DNA from: Rodentibacter caecimuris
Lineage (GTDB): Bacteria > Pseudomonadota > Gammaproteobacteria > Enterobacterales > Pasteurellaceae
Direction of reading: 5' to 3'
DNA: 64,000 bases
Assembly: GCF_001019715.1 (NCBI RefSeq)
Contig: NZ_BBXJ01000001.1
Location: 434,001 to 498,000 of the forward strand
The position numbers and the translations under genes were made by a program. A model generated the notes under the pieces. That model saw only the letters and a program-made list of their open reading frames with translations. It did no database searches and was not told the origin of the DNA. This document shows, piece by piece, positions 1-9,341 of this stretch; within the stretch, counting starts at the first letter, position 1, and the number at the start of each line of letters is the position of its first letter.

Positions 1-496
1 TAGTAATACATAAAATACCCGAGGCTTTTGCTCCGATCGCCCGATCGGAAAAACTGGAATAAAGAGCAAGAATACCAAGATATAAAAAGAATAGAATTAA
101 TTCAGCAGTCAGACGGGCATCCCATACCCACCAAGTCCCCCACATCGGTTTGCCCCAAATCGCACCGGTAATCAGTGCGAGAAAGGTGAATAATGCGCCA
201 ATAGGTGCCATAGCAATCATTGCTAAATGAGCTTGTTTAATTTGCCATACCAGTGCGATCACAGCGGCTACCGCCATTGAACCATACACGCCCATTGACC
301 AAATCGCCGTTGGCACATGTACATACATGATTCTGAAACTGTTCCCCTGTTGATAATCTGCCGGCGCATAGGCCAAGCCCCATACAATACCGACACTTAA
401 CAATAACAAACTCAATAGAGCAAACACTGGACTCAATTTACCACAAATTCGATATTGGGTTTCTGGTTTAGCGTAGGGATGTAACCAGTTCCACAT
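1..496 (-). CDS. ccmC: Heme exporter CcmC, partial (C-terminus beyond window)
   Basis: CcmC is the inner membrane protein that holds periplasmic heme and passes it to the chaperone CcmE during cytochrome c maturation. About 165 N-terminal residues are present, starting MWNWLHPY; the frame runs off the left edge. Hydrophobic membrane segments alternate with the family's tryptophan-rich periplasmic motif (GTWWVWDARLTAEL, near residue 130), which is the heme-binding signature. The ATG at 496 lies about 60 bases after the ccmB stop, in the order ccmA-ccmB-ccmC, so the three are probably one operon. The call is firm although the gene is incomplete. Confidence 0.93.
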   Translation of the reverse strand, partial: MWNWLHPYAKPETQYRICGKLSPVFALLSLLLLSVGIVWGLAYAPADYQQGNSFRIMYVHVPTAIWSMGVYGSMAVAAVIALVWQIKQAHLAMIAMAPIGALFTFLALITGAIWGKPMWGTWWVWDARLTAELILFFLYLGILALYSSFSDRAIGAKASGILCIT

Positions 497-555
497 AACA
501 AAGCCTCACAAAAAAATAAAAAGAAAAACAACCGCACTTTCGCACAGTTGTCGAA

Positions 556-1221
556 TTAATTATCCAAACTAATACGCAATGCCGCAGCCACCGCAAAAGG
601 CGAAAGCGTCATCGCACCTACCATCATCGCACCTAAAATTGCAAGTTGCCCCGTATAAGGCAAATTCAAACCGGCTGCATCCAATACGGAAGATGCGAAA
701 ATCAACACGGGAATAAACAACGGCACTACAAGTAAACTGAGCAACACACCGCCCTTACGTAATCCTACGGTTAATGCAACACCAATCGCACCGATACAAC
801 TCAATACCGGCGTACCAAGAAGCAAGGTTAGCACTAGCGCCCACCAAAGATGTACTTCAAGAGAAAGTAATAATGCCGCAATTGGCGAAAGTAAAATCAG
901 TGGCAAACCGGTTAAAAGCCAATGTGCGATAACCTTGGACAACGCCGTTAATACGAGAGGTTGCTTGGTCAGCATTAATTGCTCAAGTGAACCGTCAATA
1001 AAATCATCACGGAACAAACGTTCAAAAGAAAGCAATGCAGAAAGTAAAGCCGCCACCCAAGCAATTCCGGGTGCAATGCGTGAAAGTAATTTAGGATCCG
1101 GCCCAATCACAAGTGGAAATAACGTGATAACAATCAAAAAAAACCACAGTGGATTTAAAATCTCTGACCGTTTACGCATTGCAATTTTTAATTCACGTTT
1201 AATTACTTCTAGAAAAATCAT
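556..1221 (-). CDS. ccmB: Heme exporter CcmB
   Basis: CcmB is the membrane subunit of the CcmABCDE heme handling complex; with the ATPase CcmA it releases holo-CcmE. The 221-residue length is normal for the family. The protein is hydrophobic throughout, with about six membrane segments, and begins MIFLEVIKRELKIAMRKRSE, a cationic N-terminus typical of CcmB. Its start lies 4 bases after the ccmA stop, so translation is likely coupled. A DNA uptake sequence (531-539) follows its stop. Confidence 0.95.
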   Translation of the reverse strand: MIFLEVIKRELKIAMRKRSEILNPLWFFLIVITLFPLVIGPDPKLLSRIAPGIAWVAALLSALLSFERLFRDDFIDGSLEQLMLTKQPLVLTALSKVIAHWLLTGLPLILLSPIAALLLSLEVHLWWALVLTLLLGTPVLSCIGAIGVALTVGLRKGGVLLSLLVVPLFIPVLIFASSVLDAAGLNLPYTGQLAILGAMMVGAMTLSPFAVAAALRISLDN

Positions 1222-1225
1222 TCAC

Positions 1226-1864
1226 TTATTCCGCTTTATACTGTACTAAATTAAGTTTCTGCAAACGCATACTCGGCACATCTTGATGGCTTGTCATTAA
1301 TACAATGCCACCTTGTTTTGCATGCTCATCAAAAAGTGCGGTCAAAATTTCCACGCCTTTTTTATCAATCGCCGTAAAAGGTTCATCTAAAATCCATAAC
1401 GGTGCATGAGAAAGCCATAATCTTGCTAATGCAATACGTCGTTGTTGCCCCGCTGAAAGTTGTGCGGCGGGTAGATCTTCACGCCCCAAAAGTCCGACTT
1501 TCGCTAATACGTCCCAAAGTGCGTCATCTCCCTGCTCCGCTTGGCTAATGCGTTGATAAAATTGCAGATTCTCTAACGCTGTCAGTTCTGGTTTTACGCC
1601 GGAAAAATGCCCTAGATAAAGTAAATCCTGATAGTAAATTTCCCGTTGTTTGGAAATAAGTTCAGAATTCCACCGCACTTCACCTTCTAAGGGTTGTGCA
1701 AGCCCGGCTAAAATACGCAATAAACTGGTTTTTCCGATACCATTATGTCCCTCAATCTGCACAAAATCACCACTGTTAAAATTGCACGATAAACCGGAAA
1801 AAAGCAAACTCTCACCACGTTGGCAGGCAAGCTCTTTGATAGATAAATTGTGAGACTTAGACAT
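1226..1864 (-). CDS. ccmA: Heme exporter ATPase CcmA
   Basis: This is the ATPase subunit of the cytochrome c maturation complex. The ABC motifs are complete: Walker [10 protein letters not shown] at residues 39-47, signature LSAGQ at 136-140, and Walker B WILDEP near 157-162. At 212 residues it has the family length. I chose the ATG at 1864; an in-frame GTG four codons upstream (1876) would add only FFF and has no better ribosome binding site. It is the first gene of the ccmABC run, with about 290 bases to the divergent sodA. Two DNA uptake sequences lie inside the gene (1334 and 1673). Confidence 0.95.
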   Translation of the reverse strand: MSKSHNLSIKELACQRGESLLFSGLSCNFNSGDFVQIEGHNGIGKTSLLRILAGLAQPLEGEVRWNSELISKQREIYYQDLLYLGHFSGVKPELTALENLQFYQRISQAEQGDDALWDVLAKVGLLGREDLPAAQLSAGQQRRIALARLWLSHAPLWILDEPFTAIDKKGVEILTALFDEHAKQGGIVLMTSHQDVPSMRLQKLNLVQYKAE

Positions 1865-2031
1865 AAAGAAAAACACGAATATTGAATTGCGGTCATTCTA
1901 TCACAAGTGAAAAATTTAACGAGATTTTAAGTAGTCAAAACAATTAACTATTTGGTAGTAGATTGTAGGTTTTATTGACTTAGAACAAGCTTCATTTGAA
2001 TACTCAATTTCTACAAAAGGGAAAACATTTA

Positions 2032-2060
2032 ATGATCTAAATCAACTTTTCTGCTAGTAT
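2032..2060 (+). promoter_or_regulatory. sodA promoter with FNR-like site
   Basis: ATGAT-CTAA-ATCAA (2032-2045) matches nine of ten bases of the FNR consensus TTGAT-N4-ATCAA. An extended -10 (TG, one base, TAGTAT; hexamer 2055-2060) follows, so the site covers the -35 region. That position suits anaerobic repression, which is known for E. coli sodA. The site is seen; the regulation is inferred. Confidence 0.5.
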
Positions 2061-2155
2061 TTTCCCCTTAGTACTTTTTGGTTAAAGCTTTTGCATTTTT
2101 AGCTGACAGCCAAATCGGCTCAAATGAAAACTCATTTTATAAGAAGGAATGAATT

Positions 2156-2803
2156 ATGGCTTACACTCTACCTGAATTAGGCTACGCTTATGATGCCTTA
2201 GAACCTCATTTTGATGCTCAAACGATGGAAATTCACCATAGTAAACATCACCAAGCCTACGTAAATAATGCCAATGCGGCACTAGAAGGCTTACCGGCTG
2301 AATTTACCGAAATTTGCGCAGGTCAATTAATTTCTCAACTTGACAAACTTCCGGCAGAAAAACGTGTCGCATTACGTAATAATGCCGGCGGTCACGCAAA
2401 TCATAGTTTATTCTGGAAATCCTTGAAAAAAGGAACTACATTACAAGGTGCATTGAAAGAAGCAATCTTACGCGATTTTGGTTCTGTCGAAGCCTTTCAA
2501 GCCGAATTCGAAAAAGCGGCGGCAACCCGCTTCGGTTCAGGTTGGGCATGGTTGGTGTTAACTACCGAAGGAAAACTCGCGGTTGTTTCCACAGCAAACC
2601 AAGATAATCCACTAATGGGTAAAGAAATTGCAGGTTGTGAAGGTTTCCCACTTTTAGGCTTAGACGTTTGGGAACACGCCTACTACTTGAAATTCCAAAA
2701 TCGTCGCCCGGATTACATTAAAGAATTTTGGAATGTTGTAAACTGGGATTATGTTGCAGAGCGTTTTGAAAAGAAAGCGGCTGATTGCAATCACGCCAAA
2801 TAA
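2156..2803 (+). CDS. sodA: Manganese superoxide dismutase SodA
   Basis: Cytoplasmic enzyme that turns superoxide into hydrogen peroxide and oxygen. The 215 residues hold both Mn/Fe superoxide dismutase domains. Metal ligands can be placed at His27 (in MEIHHSKHH), a second His in [10 protein letters not shown] near 82-86, and the Asp and His of the DVWEHAYY motif near 170. The GGHANH context favours manganese over iron. A good ribosome binding site (AAGGAATG) precedes the ATG. The gene is monocistronic: a divergent ccm operon lies on one side and a hairpin terminator on the other. Confidence 0.97.
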   Translation: MAYTLPELGYAYDALEPHFDAQTMEIHHSKHHQAYVNNANAALEGLPAEFTEICAGQLISQLDKLPAEKRVALRNNAGGHANHSLFWKSLKKGTTLQGALKEAILRDFGSVEAFQAEFEKAAATRFGSGWAWLVLTTEGKLAVVSTANQDNPLMGKEIAGCEGFPLLGLDVWEHAYYLKFQNRRPDYIKEFWNVVNWDYVAERFEKKAADCNHAK

Positions 2804-2815
2804 TCAATGAACGAC

Positions 2816-2845
2816 AAAAGTGCGGTCAATTTTGACCGCACTTTT
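2816..2845. terminator. Paired uptake-sequence terminator after sodA
   Basis: Two uptake sequences face each other with 14-base perfect arms (2816-2829 and 2832-2845) and a run of T on the plus strand. It lies between the convergent sodA and methyltransferase genes and can serve both. Confidence 0.85.
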
Positions 2846-3288
2846 TATATCCACCGCCTAACTTTCGATTTATACCGACGATATGTATCCCCAAATTTCT
2901 TTTCTAAATAGATTTCTTCTCGAGAAATTTGGAATCGATTCATTAAAAATATAAAGATAATGACCCCACTCCAAGCCAATAAATGCCCTAACCATAATGC
3001 CCATGATACAAGAATCAGTAATAGACTCAGGTACATTGGGTTACGCGTGATTTGAAAAATACCGGATGTGACAAGCCTTGTCGTTTTATCCAACTGTTTC
3101 GGATCAATAGATGTGTCATTGCGATAAAATTGCCATACACTCGCAGCAGCAACCAAAATAGAGACTAGAATAAAAAACCAAATCGCATAAAAAAATCTGG
3201 AATATCGCCCTATTTGAGGTAAAGCATACATCACCACACCAATGGAGAAACAAAGAATCGGGGGAGGAAGTGGAAATAAAAAGCGCAT
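2845..3288 (-). CDS. Isoprenylcysteine carboxyl methyltransferase-like membrane protein
   Basis: A 147-residue integral membrane protein of the ICMT/PEMT-like methyltransferase family. The C-terminal half carries the family pattern: RNPMYLS near residue 83, where the membrane helix starts, then EE-x2-L-x3-FG-x2-Y-x2-Y, ending VRRWI. Such proteins use S-adenosylmethionine; the bacterial substrate is usually unknown and I do not assign one. About four membrane segments are visible. The ATG at 3288 has no clear ribosome binding site and sits just after the yfgM terminator; an internal Met at about 3231 is an alternative. Confidence 0.7.
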   Translation of the reverse strand: MRFLFPLPPPILCFSIGVVMYALPQIGRYSRFFYAIWFFILVSILVAAASVWQFYRNDTSIDPKQLDKTTRLVTSGIFQITRNPMYLSLLLILVSWALWLGHLLAWSGVIIFIFLMNRFQISREEIYLEKKFGDTYRRYKSKVRRWI

Positions 3289-3295
3289 AAAACAA

Positions 3296-3311
3296 ACGCC
3301 CTCTCGGGCGC
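3296..3311 (-). terminator. Terminator after yfgM
   Basis: Hairpin CGCCC-TCTC-GGGCG at 3297-3310, followed on the minus strand by a T-rich run. It lies directly downstream of the yfgM stop and closes the rlmN-to-yfgM gene run. Confidence 0.75.
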
Positions 3312-3317
3312 TTTATA

Positions 3318-3932
3318 CTAAAGATTGTTTAACTTCATTTGAGCCATTTGCTGTTCTAACGAGCTACCCGTTTGAAGCACTTGCTCAAAACTATTTTTTG
3401 CCGCAACAGTGTCGCCTTTTGCCAACTGAATATCACCGACTAAAAGTATTTTGCGTGCATTAAAACCAGCACTCTTTACCTGTTCGAGTGTTGATAATGC
3501 ACTATCTAATTGACCTAACTGGAACTGCACGGCACTTAAACGTAACGCGGCAAGTGATGTCAATAAGTCATCTTGAGATTGTGTTAAAACCTGCTGTAAA
3601 GCAACTTCGGCACTCGCAAAATCTTGTTTTGCCACCGCATTTTTTGCTTCGTCAAACAAGGCAAAGACTGCATAACTGGTTTTACTATTCGCTTGAATGA
3701 ATTCCGTTAATTTCGCTTTCTGAGCGGTAGGATCTTGCTCGGCCGCATAAACTAAAGCATCATATCCTGCCGAGGCTTCAGCTATTTGATTTGCTTGATA
3801 AGTCTGCCAATAACGCCAGCCAAACACGCCGGCCACCCCCAAAATAAAAGCGACAATGATAGTTTTGCCGTTTTCTTTCCACCATTCTTTTAACTGGTTA
3901 ATCTCTTGTTCTTCTTCAATGGAGTATGCCAT
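3318..3932 (-). CDS. yfgM: SecYEG-associated TPR protein YfgM
   Basis: A 204-residue protein of the YfgM family, an inner membrane protein that in E. coli associates with the SecYEG translocon and PpiD and aids periplasmic protein folding. One membrane segment (TIIVAFILGVAGVFGWRYW, residues 23-41) follows a short acidic cytoplasmic N-terminus; the rest is helical and TPR-like. It lies 18 bases after hisS, as in other gamma-proteobacteria. ppiD, its known partner, is also in this window but in a separate unit. Confidence 0.9.
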   Translation of the reverse strand: MAYSIEEEQEINQLKEWWKENGKTIIVAFILGVAGVFGWRYWQTYQANQIAEASAGYDALVYAAEQDPTAQKAKLTEFIQANSKTSYAVFALFDEAKNAVAKQDFASAEVALQQVLTQSQDDLLTSLAALRLSAVQFQLGQLDSALSTLEQVKSAGFNARKILLVGDIQLAKGDTVAAKNSFEQVLQTGSSLEQQMAQMKLNNL

Positions 3933-3950
3933 ATCTTTTTCCTTTATAAA

Positions 3951-5222
3951 TTAAAATTGAGATTGAATATAATCAATAACTTGTTCAACTTCAAAGGTTT
4001 GTTGTTCAACCCCACCGTGTAAATGTTTCACAACTACCTGACTATTTTGCACTTCACTTTCACCAATGACTAAAGCTAAAGTCGCACCGGATTTATCCGC
4101 ACGTTTAAATTGTTTTTTAAAATTACCCCCCGAGCAATGTTGCATAACCCGTAAGTGCGGCAATGCTGAACGAATTTTTTCAGCAATTTGTAAAGCAGCT
4201 AAAGTCGTATCTTCCCCTTGATGAATTACATAAATATCGACCGCACTTTTTAATGGTATGGCTACATTAAGTTCTTGTACCAATAAAACTAAGCGCTCCA
4301 GTCCCATCGCAAAGCCTACACCGGACGTAGCGTGTCCGCCAAGCTGCTCAACCAAACCGTCATAGCGACCGCCGCCGCATACCGTGCCTTGCGCACCCAG
4401 TGCAGAAGTTACCCATTCAAACACCGTTTTATTGTAATAATCCAATCCCCGTACAAGCTTTGGATTAATTTCATATTGAATTCCCACTGCATCTAATAAA
4501 GCACATAATTGAGCAAAATGTACACGGCTTTCTTCATCCAAATAATCAAGGAGTTTCGGTGCATTATCTAATACTTTTTGTAATTCTTGATTTTTAGTAT
4601 CTAAAATACGCAGAGGGTTTTTCACTAAACGTTCTTTTTCTTCTTCGCTCATTAGATCTTGATATTTTTCCAAGAATTCTACCAATGCGGAGCGATAACT
4701 TGCTCTTGCTTCCAATGAACCGATTGAGTTTAGTTGCAGAGAAACCTGCTGATCAATACCTAATTTTTTCCAAAGTCTCGCCGTTAAAATAATTAGCTCG
4801 GCATCGATTTCCGGATTTGCAATACCAAAAACTTCTACTCCCGCTTGATGGAACTGGCGATAACGTCCCTTTTGCGGACGTTCATGGCGAAACATCGGGC
4901 CCATATACCACAAACGCTGTTCATTATTATAAATCCAACCATGTTCAATCGCTGCCCGCACACAACCTGCAGTCCCCTCAGGGCGAAGGGTTAATTGTTC
5001 ATCGTTATCCCAAAAAGTGTACATTTCCTTTGAAACAACATCCGTTACTTCGCCAATAGCACGGGCAAATAACGGTGTACTTTCAACAATCGGCATACGC
5101 ACTTCAGAGTAACCATAACTGTTTAATACTTCACGTACCTGCATTTCAACCCATTGCCATAATGGGGATTCTGTTGGTGGACAATCGTTCATACCACGAA
5201 TTGCTTGAATTGTTTTTGCCAC
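3951..5222 (-). CDS. hisS: Histidyl-tRNA synthetase
   Basis: Charges tRNA-His with histidine in the cytoplasm. The 423-residue protein has the class II motifs: [18 protein letters not shown] (motif 2 region, near 82), the two histidine-specific motifs LVRGLDYY and GGGRYDGL (near 260-290), and a C-terminal anticodon-binding domain. The start is GTG at 5222, backed by a ribosome binding site (AAGGAAAAC) and the expected [14 protein letters not shown]-terminus. It follows ispG by 9 bases. Confidence 0.97.
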   Translation of the reverse strand: MAKTIQAIRGMNDCPPTESPLWQWVEMQVREVLNSYGYSEVRMPIVESTPLFARAIGEVTDVVSKEMYTFWDNDEQLTLRPEGTAGCVRAAIEHGWIYNNEQRLWYMGPMFRHERPQKGRYRQFHQAGVEVFGIANPEIDAELIILTARLWKKLGIDQQVSLQLNSIGSLEARASYRSALVEFLEKYQDLMSEEEKERLVKNPLRILDTKNQELQKVLDNAPKLLDYLDEESRVHFAQLCALLDAVGIQYEINPKLVRGLDYYNKTVFEWVTSALGAQGTVCGGGRYDGLVEQLGGHATSGVGFAMGLERLVLLVQELNVAIPLKSAVDIYVIHQGEDTTLAALQIAEKIRSALPHLRVMQHCSGGNFKKQFKRADKSGATLALVIGESEVQNSQVVVKHLHGGVEQQTFEVEQVIDYIQSQF

Positions 5223-5231
5223 AAGTTTTCC

Positions 5232-6338
5232 TTAAATAATACGATTTTTGGGATCTTGCAATGCGACTTTCGCACGGATCTTTGCTTCTAATTGATTGAT
5301 AATATCTTCGTTATCAAACCGCTCTTTTTGACGCTCGCCATCTATATAATAACCGCTTTTCTTATTCCCACCTGTTACGCCGAGATCAGAGACTAAGGCT
5401 TCACCCGGTCCATTTACGACACAGCCGATAATAGATACATCCATCGGTGTAATAATATCTTCAAGACGTTGTTCTAAAGCATTCACTGTACCGATCACAT
5501 CAAATTCTTGACGAGAACAGGTTGGACAGGCAATAAAATTAATTCCTCGGGAACGAATACGCAACGATTTTAAAATATCAAAACCTACTTTGATTTCTTC
5601 CACAGGATCTGCCGCCAAGGAAACTCGTAGGGTATCTCCTATTCCCTCAGCGAGTAGCATTCCTAAACCGATTGCCGATTTAACAGCTCCGGCACGCGCA
5701 CCACCGGCTTCGGTAATCCCTAGGTGTAACGGCTGTTTAATCGCTTTTGCCAGTAAACGATAAGATTCTACCGCCAAAGACACATCGGATGCTTTCACGC
5801 TTACTTTAAATTGATCAAAGTTAAAACGATCTAAAATCTCTACGTGACGCAATGCAGACTCAACAAGTGCTTCGGGAGTAGGCTCACCGTATTTCTCTTG
5901 AATGTCTTTCTCTAAAGAACCGGCATTCACACCAATGCGAATAGGGATATTTTTATCACGAGCACAATCCACTACTGCACGAATACGATCCTCTCGTCCG
6001 ATGTTACCGGGATTTATACGCAAACAATCTACACCATACTCAGCAACTTTTAATGCAATACGGTAGTCAAAATGGATGTCTGCTATCAATGGTATACTAA
6101 CTTGCTGTTTAATAATTTTAAACGCTTCAGCAGCATCCATGGTCGGCACCGAAACACGCACAATATCGGCGCCTACACGCTCTAAAGATTTAATCTGAGC
6201 AACCGTAGAATCAATATCCGTAGTGCGCGTATTTGTCATAGATTGCACGGCAATCGGTGCATCTCCACCAATCGGTACATTACCTACATAAATTTTTGTC
6301 GATTCACGACGCTTAATTATCGGTTGAAAAGCTGACAT
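5232..6338 (-). CDS. ispG: 4-hydroxy-3-methylbut-2-enyl diphosphate synthase IspG
   Basis: Penultimate enzyme of the non-mevalonate (MEP) isoprenoid pathway; it reduces the cyclic diphosphate to HMBPP using a [4Fe-4S] cluster. Cluster cysteines are seen in [10 protein letters not shown] (near 268-271) and in GCVVNGPGE (near 303). Length is about 368 residues, as usual. The first in-frame ATG (6344) touches the ribosome binding site AAGGA, so I prefer the next ATG (6338; [13 protein letters not shown]). It lies between rodZ and hisS, the conserved enterobacterial order. Confidence 0.96.
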   Translation of the reverse strand: MSAFQPIIKRRESTKIYVGNVPIGGDAPIAVQSMTNTRTTDIDSTVAQIKSLERVGADIVRVSVPTMDAAEAFKIIKQQVSIPLIADIHFDYRIALKVAEYGVDCLRINPGNIGREDRIRAVVDCARDKNIPIRIGVNAGSLEKDIQEKYGEPTPEALVESALRHVEILDRFNFDQFKVSVKASDVSLAVESYRLLAKAIKQPLHLGITEAGGARAGAVKSAIGLGMLLAEGIGDTLRVSLAADPVEEIKVGFDILKSLRIRSRGINFIACPTCSRQEFDVIGTVNALEQRLEDIITPMDVSIIGCVVNGPGEALVSDLGVTGGNKKSGYYIDGERQKERFDNEDIINQLEAKIRAKVALQDPKNRII

Positions 6339-6350
6339 TATCATTCCTTA

Positions 6351-7334
6351 TTAAGGTTGTGAAAGTTTAAATTTTGCGACACGCCCGTCCACTTTTAGAG
6401 GATAATCCTGCCCCTTATAAGTGATACGAACATTCCCCGGTGCCCCTACAATCAATGAAAATTCATTACCGCTAAAGGTTAAGACTTCACCTTGCTTATA
6501 TTCTTTTTGTGCAAGCACTTTTCGATTCTGATCTTTTATACTTAACCAACTGGTATTTTTTAATATTTCCACGACTAAATCACCTTGAGCAGCCGGCGGA
6601 GGTGGAGAAATAGTTGGATCTTCAACCGCACTTTGCGTATCAGGAATCGCAATTTCGTTCAACGTTGTGTCTTCGCCAGAAGTGATTGATTTAGGTAATA
6701 CATTTTGTTCAGTCTGAGCAGAAATAACCTCTTGGCTAGCTTTTACTTCAGCCATTTCCATACTATTAGCTTGAGTATTTTCCGGCTGGATCGGTTGAAC
6801 ACTTGGCAGTTCAGTAGGTGAAACGGAGGAACTTTCCGATACTGTTTGGGTAGTTTCTACATTTGACACATAACTTTGCACTAAGGTATCACGCTCTTCA
6901 TTAGATTTTTGATAGTTCTGCCACCACCACAAGCCCGTCATACTTAATGCGACTAAAAGCACTAATGCGGTTAAATAGCCAACCCAACGACTGTGAGAAG
7001 AATATTGATTTACCGAGCGAGTAGAACGAGCATTTTTTCCCAAATCATTTTGTTCGTCTTCCCCAAAAGAGAGATCGGCCCAAAGACTTTCAGGTAAACG
7101 CAGAAACTTCCCATAATTGCGTACATAGCCTTTCATGAAAGCCGCAGGCACATTTTTTTGGATAAATTCATTATTTTCGATTTGAGCTAAAATCGCGGGA
7201 CGTAATGTAATTTGCTTAGAGACATCTTCAAGAGATAGATTTAAGGCTTCGCGGGCCTCACGAAATTTATCTCCCAAAGATATAGGTTGATCTGCTTGCG
7301 TTTTCGTTTCCATTTGTTCAGCCTGGGCATCCAT
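6351..7334 (-). CDS. rodZ: Cell shape protein RodZ
   Basis: RodZ links the MreB cytoskeleton to the wall synthesis machinery. The protein has an N-terminal helix-turn-helix domain (starting LGDKFREAREALNLSLEDVSKQ), one membrane segment (VGYLTALVLLVALSMTGLWWW), a Ser/Pro/Gln/Glu-rich periplasmic linker, and a C-terminal DUF4115 beta domain. The start is uncertain. A TTG (7400) and ATGs at 7358, 7334 and 7313 share the frame. I chose 7334; 7313 (METKTQADQ) has a weak AGG eight bases upstream and resembles the E. coli N-terminus. It follows pilF closely. Confidence 0.88.
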   Translation of the reverse strand: MDAQAEQMETKTQADQPISLGDKFREAREALNLSLEDVSKQITLRPAILAQIENNEFIQKNVPAAFMKGYVRNYGKFLRLPESLWADLSFGEDEQNDLGKNARSTRSVNQYSSHSRWVGYLTALVLLVALSMTGLWWWQNYQKSNEERDTLVQSYVSNVETTQTVSESSSVSPTELPSVQPIQPENTQANSMEMAEVKASQEVISAQTEQNVLPKSITSGEDTTLNEIAIPDTQSAVEDPTISPPPPAAQGDLVVEILKNTSWLSIKDQNRKVLAQKEYKQGEVLTFSGNEFSLIVGAPGNVRITYKGQDYPLKVDGRVAKFKLSQP

Positions 7335-7404
7335 AATGTTTATTAATTTATGAGACATAATTAAAGGCTGAATTTTAAAGTCCAAAGCAATTTTTGGCAA
7401 TGTT

Positions 7405-7950
7405 TTATTTGATTAGACTTAGTTTTTCCGCACGATTCACATCTATTTGTCGTAATTTGTCGATTGCTTTTTGATAAGCCTCCGATTGATTTAGCGCCTG
7501 TGAGCAAAGTGCCATATTTTCATAAGTATCTGCCTGACGGTAATAATTAGGCGAAAGTAAGGCAAGTTCAAATTGCTTATTGGCTTGTTCAAACTCACCT
7601 TGACTACATAAAAACGCGCCAAAATTATTATGTACATCGCCTTGTTTTTCATCAAGTGTTATGGATTTTAGATAAGATTTTCTTGCTTCATTAACATCGC
7701 CTTGCAATTGATGAAAATGTGCAAAGGCAGAATGAACAAGATAATACTCTTGATCATGTGCTAACGCTTTATCAAGATTTTGTTTTGCTTGAATAAAATT
7801 ATTTTGCTGCAAATAACCGAGAGCCAGTTCGACTCGCGCTTTTGCCGCCTGTTGTTTATTAAAATCAGAAGAGGGTGCTTGCGAAACACAAGCTGAAAAA
7901 ACAAGAGGAAAAATGACCGCACTTAAAAATCGAATAAATAAAGATCTCAT
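7405..7950 (-). CDS. pilF: Type IV pilus biogenesis lipoprotein PilF
   Basis: An outer membrane lipoprotein that in other bacteria assists secretin assembly for type IV pili; in Pasteurellaceae these pili are tied to DNA uptake. The 181-residue protein has a lipobox ending at Cys21 (VFSAC) and then tandem TPR repeats, for example ARVELALGYLQQNNFIQAKQ and VHNNFGAFLCSQGEFEQANK. It lies between rlmN and rodZ as in E. coli. A DNA uptake sequence lies within its first codons (7918). Confidence 0.88.
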   Translation of the reverse strand: MRSLFIRFLSAVIFPLVFSACVSQAPSSDFNKQQAAKARVELALGYLQQNNFIQAKQNLDKALAHDQEYYLVHSAFAHFHQLQGDVNEARKSYLKSITLDEKQGDVHNNFGAFLCSQGEFEQANKQFELALLSPNYYRQADTYENMALCSQALNQSEAYQKAIDKLRQIDVNRAEKLSLIK

Positions 7951-7975
7951 TTTTCCTCCAATTACTATAGTTTCA

Positions 7976-9109
7976 CTAATTAACTTGGGTTATTCCTATA
8001 TTCTGCCCAAATTGACGTTTCATTGCTGTACGTTTAGTACGATCAATAACATCACCGGCCAGTTGCCCGCACGCAGCATCAATATCATCTCCCCGAGTTT
8101 TACGCACAATGACAGTAAAACCATATTCCATTAATGCTTTTTGGAATCGATCGATACGGGTATTTGAACTTTTGGCATAAGGGGCTTCAGGAAACGGATT
8201 CCACGGGATTAAATTAATTTTACAAGGTGTATTTTTCAACACTTCCGCAAGCTGATGAGCATGCTCCACACTGTCATTAACATGATCCAACATCACATAT
8301 TCAATCGTGACTTTGCCATGATTGGCATTGGAAACACTCAAATAACGATTCACAGAATCAATCAGCATTTTAATATTATATTTTTTATTAATCGGTACAA
8401 TTTCATCACGTAATTCATCATTCGGTGCATGTAAGGAGATAGCTAATGCAACATCAATCATCTTATTTAAATTATCCAATGCCGGCACAACTCCTGAAGT
8501 AGAAAGTGTCACACGGCGTTTAGATAAACCGTAAGCAAAATCGTCCAACATGATTTCCATTGCAGGAACAACATTTGCCACATTTAATAGCGGTTCCCCC
8601 ATCCCCATCATCACCACATTCGTTATTGGACGAACGCCGGTCACGCCAAAATTACCGATAATTTTTGAGGCTCGCCACACTTGCCCAATAATTTCAGATA
8701 CGGTCAAATTACGATTAAAGCCTTGTTGAGCGGTAGAACAAAAGGTACAGGCCAAGGCACAACCAACCTGAGAAGAAACACAAAGCGTGGCACGATCCGC
8801 TTCAGGAATATACACGGTTTCTACTTGTTGATCGCCCACCTGCATTGCCCATTTTATCGTGCCGTCTGCAGAACGTTGCTCTACCGCCACTTCAGGTGCT
8901 CTAATTTCAGCAACGGATTTTAACTTTTCTCGTAATTTCTTATTGATATTTGTCATATTGTCGAAATTATCTTCGCCAAAATGATAAATCCATTTTACTA
9001 ATTGATCGGCTCGAAACGGTTTTTCCCCAAGTTCTTGAAAAAATTCACGCATTTGTTGGCGCGTCAAATCCATTAAATTAATTTTTTTGTTTGATATTTG
9101 TTCTAACAT
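7976..9109 (-). CDS. rlmN: Dual-specificity RNA methyltransferase RlmN
   Basis: Radical SAM enzyme that methylates carbon 2 of A2503 in 23S rRNA and A37 of some tRNAs. The radical SAM cysteines lie in [15 protein letters not shown], followed by the SAM-binding [10 protein letters not shown]-terminal Cys in DIDAACGQL is the second catalytic cysteine. I chose the ATG at 9109 ([11 protein letters not shown]) because GAGG lies five bases upstream; the longer frame to 9130 lacks this. It heads the rlmN-pilF-rodZ-ispG-hisS-yfgM run. Confidence 0.95.
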   Translation of the reverse strand: MLEQISNKKINLMDLTRQQMREFFQELGEKPFRADQLVKWIYHFGEDNFDNMTNINKKLREKLKSVAEIRAPEVAVEQRSADGTIKWAMQVGDQQVETVYIPEADRATLCVSSQVGCALACTFCSTAQQGFNRNLTVSEIIGQVWRASKIIGNFGVTGVRPITNVVMMGMGEPLLNVANVVPAMEIMLDDFAYGLSKRRVTLSTSGVVPALDNLNKMIDVALAISLHAPNDELRDEIVPINKKYNIKMLIDSVNRYLSVSNANHGKVTIEYVMLDHVNDSVEHAHQLAEVLKNTPCKINLIPWNPFPEAPYAKSSNTRIDRFQKALMEYGFTVIVRKTRGDDIDAACGQLAGDVIDRTKRTAMKRQFGQNIGITQVN

Positions 9110-9247
9110 TAAAGCCTCGTTGCTACACATTATGGCAATAAAAATTGTAGTGATTTACTACAAAAAAGCCTGATATAAAAATGAGCAGCGATTTTACAGA
9201 TTTGTTAGAAGATAAGCTAGCAGATTTCAAAAACAAGAACATTTCTG

Positions 9248-9306
9248 ACCGCACTTTTTACGATTCAGATCGCAAAAATAAGCAATCTTTTAGAAAAAAG
9301 TGCGGT
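9248..9306. repeat. Separated pair of inverted uptake sequences
   Basis: ACCGCACTT (9248-9256) and AAGTGCGGT (9298-9306) lie about 40 bases apart between the divergent rlmN and pbpG genes. The spacing is too wide for a typical terminator. They fall in the probable pbpG promoter or leader. Confidence 0.7.
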
Positions 9307-9341
9307 AGAATACGCCTCTGTTTTATTTATCGGTACTAAAA

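Noticed and set aside
935-1249. 104-codon plus-strand frame opposite ccmB
   Set aside because: It mirrors the strong ccmB coding frame and has no start signal of its own.
7358-7400. TTG start for rodZ at 7400
   Set aside because: No ribosome binding site, only five bases after the pilF stop, and the extra residues lack similarity to the RodZ N-terminus.
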